Assembly: GCA_937949545.1 (NCBI GenBank) | Contig: CALEDR010000002.1 | Location: forward strand, 83,255-147,254 | DNA from: an uncultured Phycisphaerae bacterium | GTDB lineage: Bacteria > Planctomycetota > Phycisphaerae > Sedimentisphaerales > Anaerohalosphaeraceae | DNA: 64,000 nucleotides | Direction of reading: 5' to 3' | Part shown: positions 16,604 to 25,801 of the stretch, one piece after another | Numbering within the stretch: position 1 is the first letter of the stretch | Layout: each line of letters opens with the position of its first letter | The notes under the pieces: generated by a model | Database searches by the model: none | Told to the model about the DNA's origin: nothing | What the model saw: only the letters and a program-made list of their open reading frames with translations | Translations under genes and position numbers: made by a program

Positions 16604-18685
16604 TCACAGAGTTGCATCCGGGTTCTGGGCCAGTTCCAGAAGTCCCGGAACATCGAGAATCAAACTGATTTGGCCGTCTCCCATGATGGCACCGCCGGAG
16701 ATGCCTTTGATTTTTCCCAATCCGCGGAGGGATTTGATGACCACCTGCTGCTGGCCGAGCAGGTCGTCCACCTGCAGGCAGCATTGGCGGCTTCCCTCCC
16801 CGACAACCACCAGAAGGGCCTGTTCGGGTTCTTCCACGGCGCCGGCGATGCGGAAGAGCTTGTAGAGCGGAACCAGCGGATGAAGCCGGCCGCGAATCAT
16901 CACGACTTTGGAGCGGTTTCGAATGGTGGAAATCTGGTCCGGTGTCGGGCGCAGACTCTGAATGACGGAGCTGATCGGGATGATGTATCGCTGGGAGCCG
17001 ATGGTGACGATTTGTCCGTCAATAATGGCCAAGGTCAGAGGCAGCCGAATCAAAAAGAGGGTTCCTTTGTTCGGCGTTGTCTTCATTTCGATCTTGCCGT
17101 TGAGGGCGTCGATATTTTTCTTGACAACATCCATACCGACGCCTCGCCCGGAAATTTCGGTGACTTTGTCGGCGGTGGAGAAGCCGGGTTTGAAAATCAG
17201 GTTGAGGAGTTCTTCTTCGCTAAGTTCCTGGTGTTCAGAAATTAGGCCTTTTTCGATAGCTTTCCTGCGGATTTTTTCGGCATTCAGGCCGCGTCCATCA
17301 TCTTCGATTTCGATGACGATACTTCCGGCCTGATGATAGGCGGACAGACGCAGCAGACCCTGAGGCGATTTGCCTTTTTTGACGCGCTCCTCCGGCGGTT
17401 CGATGCCGTGATCGATAGAGTTTCGCACCATATGAATCAGCGGGTCGGTGATTTTGTCCACGATGGTGCGGTCCAGTTCGGTTTCTTCGCCGGAGGTCTG
17501 AAAATTGATGGGTTTGCCGGCTTTTTGGGAGAGGTCGCGGACGAGCCGGGCCATTTTCTGAAAGGCGCCCTGCATCGGAATCATCCGCATGGACATGGAC
17601 AATTCCTGCAGGTCGCGGACGATTTTGGACTGGCTGGCGACTTTTCGGTAAAGGTCGCTGTCGGTGTGGCAGGTTTTGCTGACCTCTTCGGAAATCATCA
17701 GCTGGGCGACAGCCAGTTCGCCGGTCATATTGATTAGGTCATCCAGACGTTTGGTGCTGACTTTGATGGTTTCTCGTGCGGCGGCAGAGGCCGCAACGGA
17801 GGAAACGGCGGTTTTTGTCTGGGATTCGGGCTGAAGAATAGGTTCAAGCTGGATGTCCTGTTGGATATCTGAGGGGGTCGACGCAGGTTCCGGCTGGAGT
17901 CTGCCTTCGACGCAGTCCTGGATTTTCTGAATCAGAGAAGGCAGGTCTTTCGGAGCCGGGATGGGTTGATTTTGAGCCAATCCGGCTTCGAGGTCCTTGA
18001 GCATGGTTTTGAGCATGTCGATGGAGCCGAAGGCCAGGTTGCTGGCGGCGCCGGACATCATCAGGGTGCCTTTGCGGGCACGGTCAAGCAGGTTTTCGGA
18101 GACATGAGCCAGCCGATTGATGGCGGTCAGATTCAGGAAGCCGGCCATGCCCTTGATGGTATGGAAGCCGCGAAAAATCTGGTTCAGTGTTTCGGTATTG
18201 GTCGGGTCATTTTCGAGATTTAAAAGGGCTGTTTCCGCCGATTCAAGATGCTCGCGGGATTCGTTGAGGAAGTCCTGAACGAGCGGAGCATCATCGGGTG
18301 CAATGACCGTCGGCGGAAAGTCAGATGGTTCGGACGGGGCCGCCGAAGGCGGTGCGGAGCCGGAGGAAGGGGCTGAAGTGAGCGAGTGGGTCAGGCTCTG
18401 CAGCTGACTGACGGCTTTTGTAAGCTCCTGAAGCACTTGTTCGGAAGACTGGAGTTCCTGACGGAGGAGTTTTTCAATCTGTTCGGCTCCCAGATGAGCC
18501 AGGGATTGAGCTTGAAGCCGGGAGGAGTCCTCACAGCCGTTGAGGGCTTTGACGGCTTCTTCGATCTGTTTGAAGACGCCGGCGATTTCCTCGATGTCGC
18601 GGGTATCCTGGGGGTCCAGCAGGGGGATTTTGCCGGCGGCCTGTTCAATCAGTTCTGCGATTTTCACTGTCTTTTCCATAAACAT
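16604..18685 (-). CDS. cheA: Chemotaxis histidine kinase CheA
   Basis: Central kinase of chemotaxis; autophosphorylates a His and passes phosphate to CheY and CheB. The 693-residue protein differs from the textbook order: about 130 N-terminal residues, helical then Ser/Pro-rich, come before the Hpt domain, whose phospho-acceptor is His175 in FRGFHTIKGMAGF. After a variable stretch, dimerisation begins near TIKVSTKRLDDLINMTGELA, followed by the ATPase domain (MVRNSIDHGIE N-box, VIEIEDDGRGL G1, GRGVGMDVV G2) and a C-terminal CheW-like coupling domain (LAIIDGQIVTIGSQRYIIP). The CheY-binding P2 domain is not evident. Start codon and the preceding stop are one base apart, giving tight coupling to the CheC-CBS gene. 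Confidence 0.95.
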   Translation of the reverse strand: MFMEKTVKIAELIEQAAGKIPLLDPQDTRDIEEIAGVFKQIEEAVKALNGCEDSSRLQAQSLAHLGAEQIEKLLRQELQSSEQVLQELTKAVSQLQSLTHSLTSAPSSGSAPPSAAPSEPSDFPPTVIAPDDAPLVQDFLNESREHLESAETALLNLENDPTNTETLNQIFRGFHTIKGMAGFLNLTAINRLAHVSENLLDRARKGTLMMSGAASNLAFGSIDMLKTMLKDLEAGLAQNQPIPAPKDLPSLIQKIQDCVEGRLQPEPASTPSDIQQDIQLEPILQPESQTKTAVSSVAASAAARETIKVSTKRLDDLINMTGELAVAQLMISEEVSKTCHTDSDLYRKVASQSKIVRDLQELSMSMRMIPMQGAFQKMARLVRDLSQKAGKPINFQTSGEETELDRTIVDKITDPLIHMVRNSIDHGIEPPEERVKKGKSPQGLLRLSAYHQAGSIVIEIEDDGRGLNAEKIRRKAIEKGLISEHQELSEEELLNLIFKPGFSTADKVTEISGRGVGMDVVKKNIDALNGKIEMKTTPNKGTLFLIRLPLTLAIIDGQIVTIGSQRYIIPISSVIQSLRPTPDQISTIRNRSKVVMIRGRLHPLVPLYKLFRIAGAVEEPEQALLVVVGEGSRQCCLQVDDLLGQQQVVIKSLRGLGKIKGISGGAIMGDGQISLILDVPGLLELAQNPDATL

Positions 18686-18686
18686 T

Positions 18687-20003
18687 TCAATCCGTTTTTA
18701 TGCAGTCTTTGGTCGGTTCCGGCTGAACGGCGGGGGAGCCGCCGGTCAGCGTTTTCAGCAGGGTTTGAAAGATTTCCGTAACGGTGACCAGTCCGGTGAC
18801 GGTGCCGCCGGCGTCCTGTATGGGGACGGCGCGGATTTGGTGACGGCACATGATATCCATTAGCTTCCACATCGGCGTATCCGGCGAGGCCGTATGGACG
18901 GGTCGGCTCATAAACCATCGGATGCGAATCTGCAAAGAGGCCTCGTCGAGCGGCCGGCGATATTCTTCGAACGGGGTTCGCAGGTACGGACTGAGGGCGG
19001 CTTGGACGTCTCCCTGGGAGAGGATGCCGACCAGCTGGTCTTTTTCTTCTACCAGTGCGTATCGGGTGTTATTCTGCTGCATTCGCTGGCGGGCTGTTTC
19101 GACGGAATCATTGGGAGAAAGCCACAGGGGTTTTGGGTTCATAAAGACCCGGGCCGGGCAGTTCAGAACAGCGGCGTCCAGCGGAGCGGCGTAGATTGCG
19201 TCCGGGGCGGACCGGACCCTCTGCTGAATGGCATTCCAGACCGGATGGGGGTCGGTTGATTCCTGAGTTTGCGGACAGACCAGTGCAGCGTCAGCGGGTT
19301 CGGAGGGCTGCGGCGGTTGGACTGCAGCCGGCTCGGGCTGTGCCGGAGCTGCGGCGGATTCCGCCGGTGTTTGTGCCGGGGCTTCTGCCGGAGCGGGTTC
19401 TTCTTTGGGCGGTTCGAACAAAGCAGCGGGAAAGACCGCCGCCCCGTGGAAGGGCGGATAATCCCCCATGGTCATTTCCCAGACTATCAGCAGGCAGGTT
19501 GTGTCTTCCTTGAAACCGAATATATTGGCGGGTTTGTCCCATAGATTGAGAATTTGGGTGTTGGTCTGGAGCAGGTGTTTATGGCCGGGCATCTGTTCGC
19601 GGAAGATTCGGTCCCAGGCGCCGACAATAAGGTTGCCGATTTCTTTGATGGTGTCGGAGAGTTTGAGGGCATTCTCGAGTGTGCCTTGTTTGCATTGCTC
19701 TTTGATTTTGTCCTCGGGGAGCATCACAATTGTTCCGGCTAGCAGAAAGAGGGCATTTTTATCGAGAAGCAGGTCGAAGCGTCCGCTCAGCGTCCCCTGC
19801 GCTTTGACGGAATAGACGGCGGCGAATTTGGGGAAGAAGGGTTTGAGTCTGTCAAGGGTCCCCGGAGCGGCCTGACAGAGCGCGCAGCTGATGGAGATGC
19901 CGAGCATTCCGTCCATGTCTTCGCAGAAGGTCTGCATGGACAGGGTGCTGACCTGCGGCAGCATCGTTTCGAGCGGGACGGATTGGACGGTTGGTTCTGT
20001 CAT
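18687..20003 (-). CDS. CheC/CheX-like phosphatase domain fused to CBS pair
   Basis: A 438-residue protein with an unusual layout. Residues about 10-195 resemble the CheC/CheX/FliY fold and hold the phosphatase-type motif ExxN (Glu121, Asn124 in DTIKEIGNLIVGAW). Residues about 200-255 are a low-complexity Pro/Ala/Glu linker. Residues about 290-425 are a CBS pair, with AVEEKDQLVGILSQGDVQAAL-like and IRAVPIQDAGGTVTGLVTVTEI segments (quoted only in part: LVGILSQGDVQ, VTGLVTVTEI). CBS pairs bind adenine nucleotides, so energy charge or a nucleotide messenger could tune CheY-P removal. The position between cheX and cheA supports a chemotaxis role. The function of the fusion is inference. Confidence 0.75.
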   Translation of the reverse strand: MTEPTVQSVPLETMLPQVSTLSMQTFCEDMDGMLGISISCALCQAAPGTLDRLKPFFPKFAAVYSVKAQGTLSGRFDLLLDKNALFLLAGTIVMLPEDKIKEQCKQGTLENALKLSDTIKEIGNLIVGAWDRIFREQMPGHKHLLQTNTQILNLWDKPANIFGFKEDTTCLLIVWEMTMGDYPPFHGAAVFPAALFEPPKEEPAPAEAPAQTPAESAAAPAQPEPAAVQPPQPSEPADAALVCPQTQESTDPHPVWNAIQQRVRSAPDAIYAAPLDAAVLNCPARVFMNPKPLWLSPNDSVETARQRMQQNNTRYALVEEKDQLVGILSQGDVQAALSPYLRTPFEEYRRPLDEASLQIRIRWFMSRPVHTASPDTPMWKLMDIMCRHQIRAVPIQDAGGTVTGLVTVTEIFQTLLKTLTGGSPAVQPEPTKDCIKTD

Positions 20004-20033
20004 GGCCGATGAATCCTTTCGGTTCCGGCTGAT

Positions 20034-20507
20034 TTATTTTCTTCGATACAGAAGAAGGAATACGGCCGTAAACTCTTCATTGAGACAGACGGGTACGGCT
20101 ACTTTTTCAGCGTCTTCGCCGAGTGTACTGTTCAATTCTCTGCCGGTGACCACCGTCGGAATGGAGACGGCGATGTTCGAGTAGATGTCCTGGAGGCGGC
20201 TTTTGATGCTTCCCATGACCATATTGGCCACCTCGCCGACGGCATCGCAGACTTCCTGGCGAGAGACCTCTGCGTTCGATTCCATGGCCAGCATGTTGCG
20301 GGCGATGGTCTGTCCGCAGGGCCAGGACAGGCTGATGGCCATGCATCCTTCGATGTCGCCATTGAAGGTGATCGTGCCCAGCATGGACAGGGCGGATTCA
20401 TCTATGGACGCCTGATCGGACGGCTCGATTTCCATGAAAATCATCGTTTCAAATACTTCTTTGGCGGCATCGAGTACAATTTCATGATAGGTTTTCTGTT
20501 CGATCAT
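20034..20507 (-). CDS. cheX: CheX-type CheY-P phosphatase
   Basis: A 157-residue single-domain protein of the CheC/CheX/FliY group that speeds CheY-P dephosphorylation. The catalytic ExxN is visible as Glu92 and Asn95 in VCDAVGEVANMVMGSIKSRL. The pattern of two beta-alpha halves (TITFNGDIEGCMAISLS early, VAVPVCLNEEFTAVFLLLY late) matches CheX, which has one active helix rather than the two of CheC. It lies between cheY and the CheC-CBS gene with short spacers and AAGGA-like ribosome sites. Confidence 0.85.
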   Translation of the reverse strand: MIEQKTYHEIVLDAAKEVFETMIFMEIEPSDQASIDESALSMLGTITFNGDIEGCMAISLSWPCGQTIARNMLAMESNAEVSRQEVCDAVGEVANMVMGSIKSRLQDIYSNIAVSIPTVVTGRELNSTLGEDAEKVAVPVCLNEEFTAVFLLLYRRK

Positions 20508-20539
20508 TGTGGGTTCCTTTCCGCATTTCGGCCCTGCGT

Positions 20540-20914
20540 TCAGCTCATAAACGGAGCCAGCTGTTCCTGAAATTTTTCCGGCGTAAACGGTTTGGTGATG
20601 TATCCGTTCGCCCCGCTGGCCAGAACGCTGTTGATCAAATCCTGTGCACTTTCCGTGGACACCATAATAATCTTGGTATTCTGGCAGTTGGGCAGCTGGC
20701 GGGCCTGTTTGACCATCTCTGTGCCGGGCATTTCAGGCATGTTGATGTCGCACAGGACAATGTCCACCGGCGAGGCCTTCAGCTTTTCAATGGCTTCGGC
20801 TCCGTTGCCGGCTTCTTCGGTCCGGTCGAATTCGAGGCCGGACATTCGGACAGTGCGCATGATGATTTTCCGCATTGTGGCCGAATCATCAACAATCATC
20901 AGTGATTTTGGCAT
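20540..20914 (-). CDS. cheY: Chemotaxis response regulator CheY
   Basis: Single-domain receiver of 124 residues. The acidic pair is Asp9-Asp10, the phospho-acceptor Asp56 is in DIVLCDINMPEM, the switch Thr/Ser is in IIMVSTES and the conserved Lys in GYITKPFTPEK. The ATG at 20914 has AAGGAG seven bases ahead; a TTG two codons upstream is less likely. No output domain. It follows the receptor gene in the operon and is the expected substrate of CheA, CheX and the CheC-CBS protein. Confidence 0.95.
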   Translation of the reverse strand: MPKSLMIVDDSATMRKIIMRTVRMSGLEFDRTEEAGNGAEAIEKLKASPVDIVLCDINMPEMPGTEMVKQARQLPNCQNTKIIMVSTESAQDLINSVLASGANGYITKPFTPEKFQEQLAPFMS

Positions 20915-20929
20915 AGGCAAACTCCTTAC

Positions 20930-23074
20930 TTACGGGTTGCAAACCGACAGGGATTCATGCTCGTCGAGCGGAATGGTCCGAGCGGCGCTGCTTCGGTTTG
21001 ATGCTGCAGCAGGACCGCGGGCTCCTTCGGCGATTTGGTGGAAAACCTGATTGGACAAAGACGGCTTCGGACCGGCTGTTGTCTTCTTTGGTTTTGTGGA
21101 TGGATTGTCCGCCGTTCGGCTGCGGATAAGTGTTTGGAGCTGAGAGACCGTCTGCTTCATTGATTCGGCCTGAGCGGCCAGTTCCTCGGCGGCGCTGGCG
21201 GATTCTTCGGCTCCGGCGGCATTCTGCTGGGTGACCTTGTCCATCTGGGAAACCGCTGAGTTAATCTGTTCGATGCCCTGGGCCTGTTCTTTGCAGGCGG
21301 CGGCGATTTCATTGACCAGAGCCGAAGTTTTTCCGATGCCGCCGACAATCTGGTCGAGAGCGGTTTTGACTTCGTTGGAGATTTGAACACCGTTTTTGGC
21401 GTTCTTGACAGACTGCTCAATCAGTACAGTTGTTTTTTCCGCCGCCTCAGATGAACGAATCGCCAGATTCCGCACTTCTTCGGCGACGACCGCAAAGCCC
21501 TTTCCGGCTTCCCCGGCGCGAGCGGCTTCGACGGCGGCATTTAAGGCCAGCAGATTGGTCTGGAAGGCGATTTCATCGATGACTTTGATGATCTTGGCCG
21601 TTTCGTCGGAACTTTTCTGAATTGCCTCAATAGCCGTCATCATTTTCTGCATGGCCTTGGCGCCGTTGTCGGCGGCCTGCTGGGCGCCGGAGGCCAGGGT
21701 AGCGGCCTGGGCGGCGTTGTCGGCATTCTGCTTGGTCATCGAAGCCATCTCTTCCAACGAAGAAGAGGTTTCCTCGAGCCCGGCGGCCTGCTCGGTCGTT
21801 CCTTGAGCGAGGGCCTGCGAAGCCGAAGCTACTTGACCGGAGGCATCGGATACTTGTTCGGCCCCTGTCCATATCTGTTCTGCCACTCTGGTCAGCTGGC
21901 TGGTCAGTTTGTGCGAAACAAAGAACCAGATGGCCAGGGATACAAACATGGAAACGGCTGCCAGCATTCCGATTTGAATCATCGAAGCACGGCCGATCGA
22001 ACGAAACCGGCTGCTGGATTCATAAAATTCATCCAGATAGGAACTGACGCCGATGACCCAGTCCCAGGGCTGGAAATACACGATGCGGGCGATTTTTTCC
22101 CGCGGGGCGGGTTCGCCCGGATTTTGCCAGGGGTATTTCTGTTCGGTGATTTCACCGGGTTTGGAGGCAAGGGCTTTTTTGCAGATTTCCTGGATGAAGA
22201 GCACCCCATTTGCATCCTTGGCATTCGCGATATTTTCCCCGTCTCGTTTGCCGTCTTTGGAGATTATGTAGCTGCCTTTGGAGTCCAGCACAAAGACATA
22301 GCCGGTCTTGCCGACAACGGTTTTCAGGATGGCCTGACGGATGTTGGTGCAGCGTTCCTGCGGAATCCCGACATACAGGGCCCCAATCACCTTTTTCTGA
22401 GCATCGAAAATCGGTTCATAGGCCGTGATGTACCAGCGGTCCACCACAAAGGCCCTGCCTTCGTAGCGCTGGCCTTGCAGGACGGCGGAGACGACCGGAT
22501 TGGGGGTTCCGTCCGGCTGGGTTTTGGGGATGAAGGTTCCGATGGCGCGGGTTCCGTCTTTCTTTTCGACATTGGTGCAGATCCGCAGCAGATCGCCCTG
22601 CTCATTCATCCGCTGGAAGATGGTGCAGGTGACGCCCATGAGGTCTTTGACCTTGTCAACAATCGGAGAGGGGACCTGCCGGCTAGTGTTTTGGCCCAGC
22701 CAGGTGTCGCCGACCATCATTTTGGGCAAGGTGACCGTTTGAGCGGCTTGGTTATACTGGTTGACGGCCTGCCAGGTTATCGGCGATTCATCCAAGCGGA
22801 CCGACCCTGTCTGATTGAAGATGTCTCGTGCGACCCGCAGAGTTTGGTTGACGTTTTCCTGAATGGAACGCTGTTCATTCTCGAGCATATAATAGATACT
22901 CTGCGCAATATGATCGAGATCGCTGTAGGCCATTTTTGTGCTTTCCTCATCGGCGGCGAGAACCATCCGGCGGTTTTGAACGGTCACGATTGCCAGGATG
23001 AGCAGCAGCGGTGTCAGGGTTAAAATAAAACCGTACATGAGCAATTTTGTTTTGAGAGCCATTTTGTTCAGCAT
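20930..23074 (-). CDS. Methyl-accepting chemotaxis protein with periplasmic Cache module
   Basis: A membrane chemoreceptor of 714 residues. One span near residues 10-32 ([20 protein letters not shown]) and another near 368-390 enclose a large periplasmic sensor of the Cache_3-Cache_2 type ([53 protein letters not shown]). The cytoplasmic part has a degenerate HAMP, methylation helices and the conserved hairpin tip [20 protein letters not shown]. The tail is Ser/Pro-rich with no CheR-tethering pentapeptide. The start is the ATG at 23074, six bases after AAGGAG; an ATG two codons earlier abuts the ribosome site. Cache sensors of this group often bind small carboxylates, but the ligand is unknown here. 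Confidence 0.92.
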   Translation of the reverse strand: MLNKMALKTKLLMYGFILTLTPLLLILAIVTVQNRRMVLAADEESTKMAYSDLDHIAQSIYYMLENEQRSIQENVNQTLRVARDIFNQTGSVRLDESPITWQAVNQYNQAAQTVTLPKMMVGDTWLGQNTSRQVPSPIVDKVKDLMGVTCTIFQRMNEQGDLLRICTNVEKKDGTRAIGTFIPKTQPDGTPNPVVSAVLQGQRYEGRAFVVDRWYITAYEPIFDAQKKVIGALYVGIPQERCTNIRQAILKTVVGKTGYVFVLDSKGSYIISKDGKRDGENIANAKDANGVLFIQEICKKALASKPGEITEQKYPWQNPGEPAPREKIARIVYFQPWDWVIGVSSYLDEFYESSSRFRSIGRASMIQIGMLAAVSMFVSLAIWFFVSHKLTSQLTRVAEQIWTGAEQVSDASGQVASASQALAQGTTEQAAGLEETSSSLEEMASMTKQNADNAAQAATLASGAQQAADNGAKAMQKMMTAIEAIQKSSDETAKIIKVIDEIAFQTNLLALNAAVEAARAGEAGKGFAVVAEEVRNLAIRSSEAAEKTTVLIEQSVKNAKNGVQISNEVKTALDQIVGGIGKTSALVNEIAAACKEQAQGIEQINSAVSQMDKVTQQNAAGAEESASAAEELAAQAESMKQTVSQLQTLIRSRTADNPSTKPKKTTAGPKPSLSNQVFHQIAEGARGPAAASNRSSAARTIPLDEHESLSVCNP

Positions 23075-23130
23075 ACTCATCTCCTTAGCGAACTGCTTGG
23101 ATCTGGACTTCAATGCTGTTTATGTTTGCT

Positions 23131-23643
23131 TTATTCGCAAACAGTTTCCGTAGAGGTCTCGTTCAGGCGAACACCGCCGAGAACCTGGTCAATGTCCAAG
23201 AGAATCTTGATGGACGAGCCGACTTTGCCGATGCCGAGAATGAAATCGGTCTGAACGGCCGAACCGAGGTGAGAGGACTCTTCGATGTCTTCAGCGGCGA
23301 TGTCGAGCACTTCCTGGACACGGTCCACAATCAGGCCGGCGTTGAAGGTTTTGCCGTTCTGGTTGATTTCCGCCACGATGATGCAGGTTTGGTCGGTGAC
23401 TTCGGCGGCTTCCATTCCGAAGCGAAGGCGAAGGTCAATCACGGGGATTACCTGTCCCCGCAGGTTGATGACGCCTTTGACAAATTCTGGCGTACGGGGA
23501 ACGGCAGTGATATTCATATAGCCGATGATTTCCCGCACTTTCAGGATTTCTAATCCGTACTCTTCTTTTCCCAGAGCAAAGGTTAGATATTTGCCTTCCT
23601 GGGCATTGTTTTTTGTGGTTTTTTCTTGTACGGCAGTTGTCAT
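23131..23643 (-). CDS. cheW: Chemotaxis coupling protein CheW
   Basis: Scaffold that links receptors to CheA. The 170-residue protein carries a single CheW domain from about residue 18: YLTFALGKEEYGLEILKVREI, PRTPEFVKGVINLRGQVIPVIDLR and GLIVDRVQEVLDI are all classic. It is the first gene of the leftward operon, with an upstream gap of more than 300 bases for the promoter. The N-terminal 17 residues are polar and probably flexible. Confidence 0.95.
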   Translation of the reverse strand: MTTAVQEKTTKNNAQEGKYLTFALGKEEYGLEILKVREIIGYMNITAVPRTPEFVKGVINLRGQVIPVIDLRLRFGMEAAEVTDQTCIIVAEINQNGKTFNAGLIVDRVQEVLDIAAEDIEESSHLGSAVQTDFILGIGKVGSSIKILLDIDQVLGGVRLNETSTETVCE

Positions 23644-23900
23644 GATTTTGACTCCTAAACGGCTTTGGTTATCGGTCTATTTTTTTCGGTCAACTCTTTC
23701 AGACCTTTGGCATTCAATTCGGATAAAGAAAGCCGGAGCTTAAACGGCGGTTGTGCAAAATGAACAATTACAAGGGCAAATGATTTCCGAGAGTGATTCA
23801 GGCGGCTTGGGAACACTGAAAAGCGAGTTTTTTTCAGTCGGCAAAAAGGCGGACTGGTTTAAGCGGGTCTGATAACAATGCAAAGAGCGGGGATTGTGTG
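23644..23900 (-). promoter_or_regulatory. Upstream region of the chemotaxis operon; possible sigma-28-like -10
   Basis: Gene-free stretch before cheW. On the reverse strand GACCGATAA (23669-23677) resembles the sigma-28 -10 box GCCGATAA, but no TAAA -35 box is found at the usual 15-base distance. No other clear promoter was found. Confidence 0.25.
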
Positions 23901-23943
23901 AAAAAAAGCAAGCCGGCCCTTACCGAGAAGAGCCGGCTTTTTA
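23901..23943 (-). terminator. Terminator of the lipoprotein gene
   Basis: AAGCCGGC and GCCGGCTT (23910-23917, 23932-23939) form a hairpin with a run of seven T after it on the reverse strand and five T on the forward strand. It lies 26 bases past the lipoprotein stop. Confidence 0.8.
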
Positions 23944-23969
23944 ATTCCTTTTATTAAGAGATTTGAAGC

Positions 23970-24338
23970 TTAGGGGTTGGCCGGTGCCGGAGCCGGTGTC
24001 GGTGCTGCGGCAGGGGTTTCTGATAATTTTTTCTGGAGTTCGGCGAGCTGTTTCTGAAGTTCCTGAATTTGTTTATCTTTTTGGGTGGATTCATTTTTGA
24101 ACTGGGTGGATTTTTCCATCAAGGTCCGAGTAATTTCGAGGGCCTTCTGGTTGACCTCTTCGTATTTTTTCTGAAGAGAAGCGATTTTTTCGTTTTGCTG
24201 CTCAATGGTTTTTTGGGCGTCGGTCAGTTCCTGCTGGAGGGCCTGCTTTTCGTTCTGGCAGGTTACGAGTTTCGGGTTCGGTTTGCATCCGAGCAGCACA
24301 AAAGCCGCCAGTCCGATAAACACGAGTGTTTTTTTCAT
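23970..24338 (-). CDS. Small coiled-coil lipoprotein
   Basis: A 122-residue predicted lipoprotein. The N-terminus MKKTLVFIGLAAFVLLGC is a type II signal peptide with a lipobox ending at Cys18. Residues about 30-100 are a continuous heptad-patterned helix rich in Gln, Glu and Lys, ending in a Pro/Ala-rich tail (AAAPTPAPAPANP). The ATG at 24338 has AAAGGGA at good spacing; a TTG two codons upstream is less likely. It resembles Lpp- or YbgF-like periplasmic spacers in general form only. It stands alone with its own terminator, between the chemotaxis operon and the ROK regulator. Confidence 0.82.
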   Translation of the reverse strand: MKKTLVFIGLAAFVLLGCKPNPKLVTCQNEKQALQQELTDAQKTIEQQNEKIASLQKKYEEVNQKALEITRTLMEKSTQFKNESTQKDKQIQELQKQLAELQKKLSETPAAAPTPAPAPANP

Positions 24339-24446
24339 AGGCAATCCCTTTCCTTTGACAGTTGAATCTTTCCTATTGAATTGATAGATATCTTACAGCT
24401 CCCTCTTACCGGAAGCAAGAAATTCTGCGGATTTCTGAAAAGGAAA

Positions 24447-25655
24447 TCAGAGAGGAGAGAGAGCATTTTCAAAAAGAGCGGCGGCTGCGCCCTGAATCAG
24501 GGCTTCCTTGCCGGCCTGCGCAGGGATGATTTGAATGGTTCTGGAAGCAAAGTTATAGACGTGTTCGACAAAGGAATCCTGAAGGCGTTTTGTGAAATAC
24601 TGAATAAAAGGGTGACTGACATATCCGGCGAGGATCAGGACATCCGGATCGAAGAGGTTGACGGCGGCAGAAGCGGCAAAGCAGAGATGGTCGGCAATGA
24701 AATCACGGACAGACAGGGCGTAGGGGTCCTGTTGGTCTACGGCCCAGGCCAGCTCTTCAACGGCCTGTTCCGGAGAGCGGAGTTCCGGGAGACGCCGCTG
24801 CAGAAGTGAAGAACATCCTTCGGCGAGTTCCTGCCGCAATTTTCGAAGGACGGCGGGTCCGGAAATCAGGGCCTCCAGGCAGCCCCTGTGTCCGCAGCCG
24901 CACAAAGGACCATCAGGCATGACTGTGATGTGTCCGATTTCTCCGCTTCGGCGGGTGGCTCCGTACACGAGTTTTCCGTCTATTAAGAGAGTGGAACCGA
25001 CGCCGTCGGCTATATTGAAATAGATAATGTTTTTGGATTGGAGAGAGGGCTGAAGGCGAATTTCCGCCAGAAGTCGAACTTTGGTGGAGTAGATTTCCAC
25101 CGGCCAGTTAAAGCGGCCTTGGAGGAGCCGTTGAAGAGGGACCGTTTTCCAGCCGAGGGGGCTGGACAGTTCGACGACGCCGGCGGGGGTGATGGAGCCG
25201 CTGAGGGTGACGGCGATGCCGAGGATTCTGTCGGGGCGAATGCCGGCTTTGCTGACCAGCCCTCGAATATTGATTTCAAGCAGGCGCAGAACATGCTCTA
25301 CAGAATGATCTGTACCGAGAGCAATGGCAATTTGTTCGGTCAGCTGACAATGAAAATCAAACAGTCCGAGCCGAATGGTGTGCGGATTGATTTCGGCGGC
25401 GATTAAATGTCCTCCCTGAGGATTGATGCGGATAAGGATGGGTTTGGCGCCGCGCTTTCCGCTGGGAAGGGGGGTTTCATGAATCCACTCTTTTTCCCGA
25501 AGTCGGCTGACGATGGTGCTGACGGTCGAGCTTCCCAAATGAGTCATCTGGCAGATTTGGCTTTGGGACAGGGGGCCGTGCCTGGCCAGAAGGGAGAGCA
25601 CGACTTTCTCGTTTCGGCGTCCGGCCGCCTTGGAATTAATAGCTGTTTTTTCCAT
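24447..25655 (-). CDS. ROK-family transcriptional repressor
   Basis: A 402-residue NagC/XylR-type regulator. An N-terminal winged helix (about residues 15-70; LLARHGPLSQSQICQMTHLGSSTVS) precedes a ROK sugar-kinase-like domain. The zinc motif GPLCGCGHRGCLEALISG and the DGVGSTLLIDGKLVYGA segment are intact, while the N-terminal kinase ATP motif is degraded, as usual for regulators. The ATG at 25655 is taken; a TTG 21 bases upstream is possible and neither has a strong ribosome site. It is divergent from the hexuronate operon, and a shared inverted repeat CTCAA-N3-TTGAG lies before both, so it probably represses that operon and itself and responds to a sugar acid. Confidence 0.88.
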   Translation of the reverse strand: MEKTAINSKAAGRRNEKVVLSLLARHGPLSQSQICQMTHLGSSTVSTIVSRLREKEWIHETPLPSGKRGAKPILIRINPQGGHLIAAEINPHTIRLGLFDFHCQLTEQIAIALGTDHSVEHVLRLLEINIRGLVSKAGIRPDRILGIAVTLSGSITPAGVVELSSPLGWKTVPLQRLLQGRFNWPVEIYSTKVRLLAEIRLQPSLQSKNIIYFNIADGVGSTLLIDGKLVYGATRRSGEIGHITVMPDGPLCGCGHRGCLEALISGPAVLRKLRQELAEGCSSLLQRRLPELRSPEQAVEELAWAVDQQDPYALSVRDFIADHLCFAASAAVNLFDPDVLILAGYVSHPFIQYFTKRLQDSFVEHVYNFASRTIQIIPAQAGKEALIQGAAAALFENALSPL

Positions 25656-25671
25656 AGGATATTTATAATAT

Positions 25672-25684
25672 CTCAATTCTTGAG
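25672..25684. promoter_or_regulatory. Candidate ROK operator, site 1
   Basis: Perfect inverted repeat CTCAA-TTC-TTGAG, 17 bases ahead of the ROK start codon. The same arms recur at 25802-25814. Confidence 0.65.
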
Positions 25685-25726
25685 TTTTTTCAAGATTAAC
25701 ATGCCTTTTCTTTGTGCGAACTATAA

Positions 25727-25745
25727 CTTATTTTACAATAATAAG
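25727..25745. promoter_or_regulatory. AT-rich inverted repeat between ROK gene and hexuronate operon
   Basis: CTTATT and AATAAG with a seven-base centre, in a very AT-rich intergenic segment. It might be a further regulator site or an UP-like element. Confidence 0.35.
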
Positions 25746-25768
25746 ATAAAAGAATAATAATAAAAAAC

Positions 25769-25798
25769 TTGCAAACTTTGTCTGTCTTGTCGTAAAAT
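25769..25798 (+). promoter_or_regulatory. Promoter of the hexuronate operon
   Basis: TTGCAA (25769-25774), an 18-base spacer and TAAAAT (25793-25798). The predicted start point falls within operator site 2. Confidence 0.55.
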
Positions 25799-25801
25799 AA
25801 T

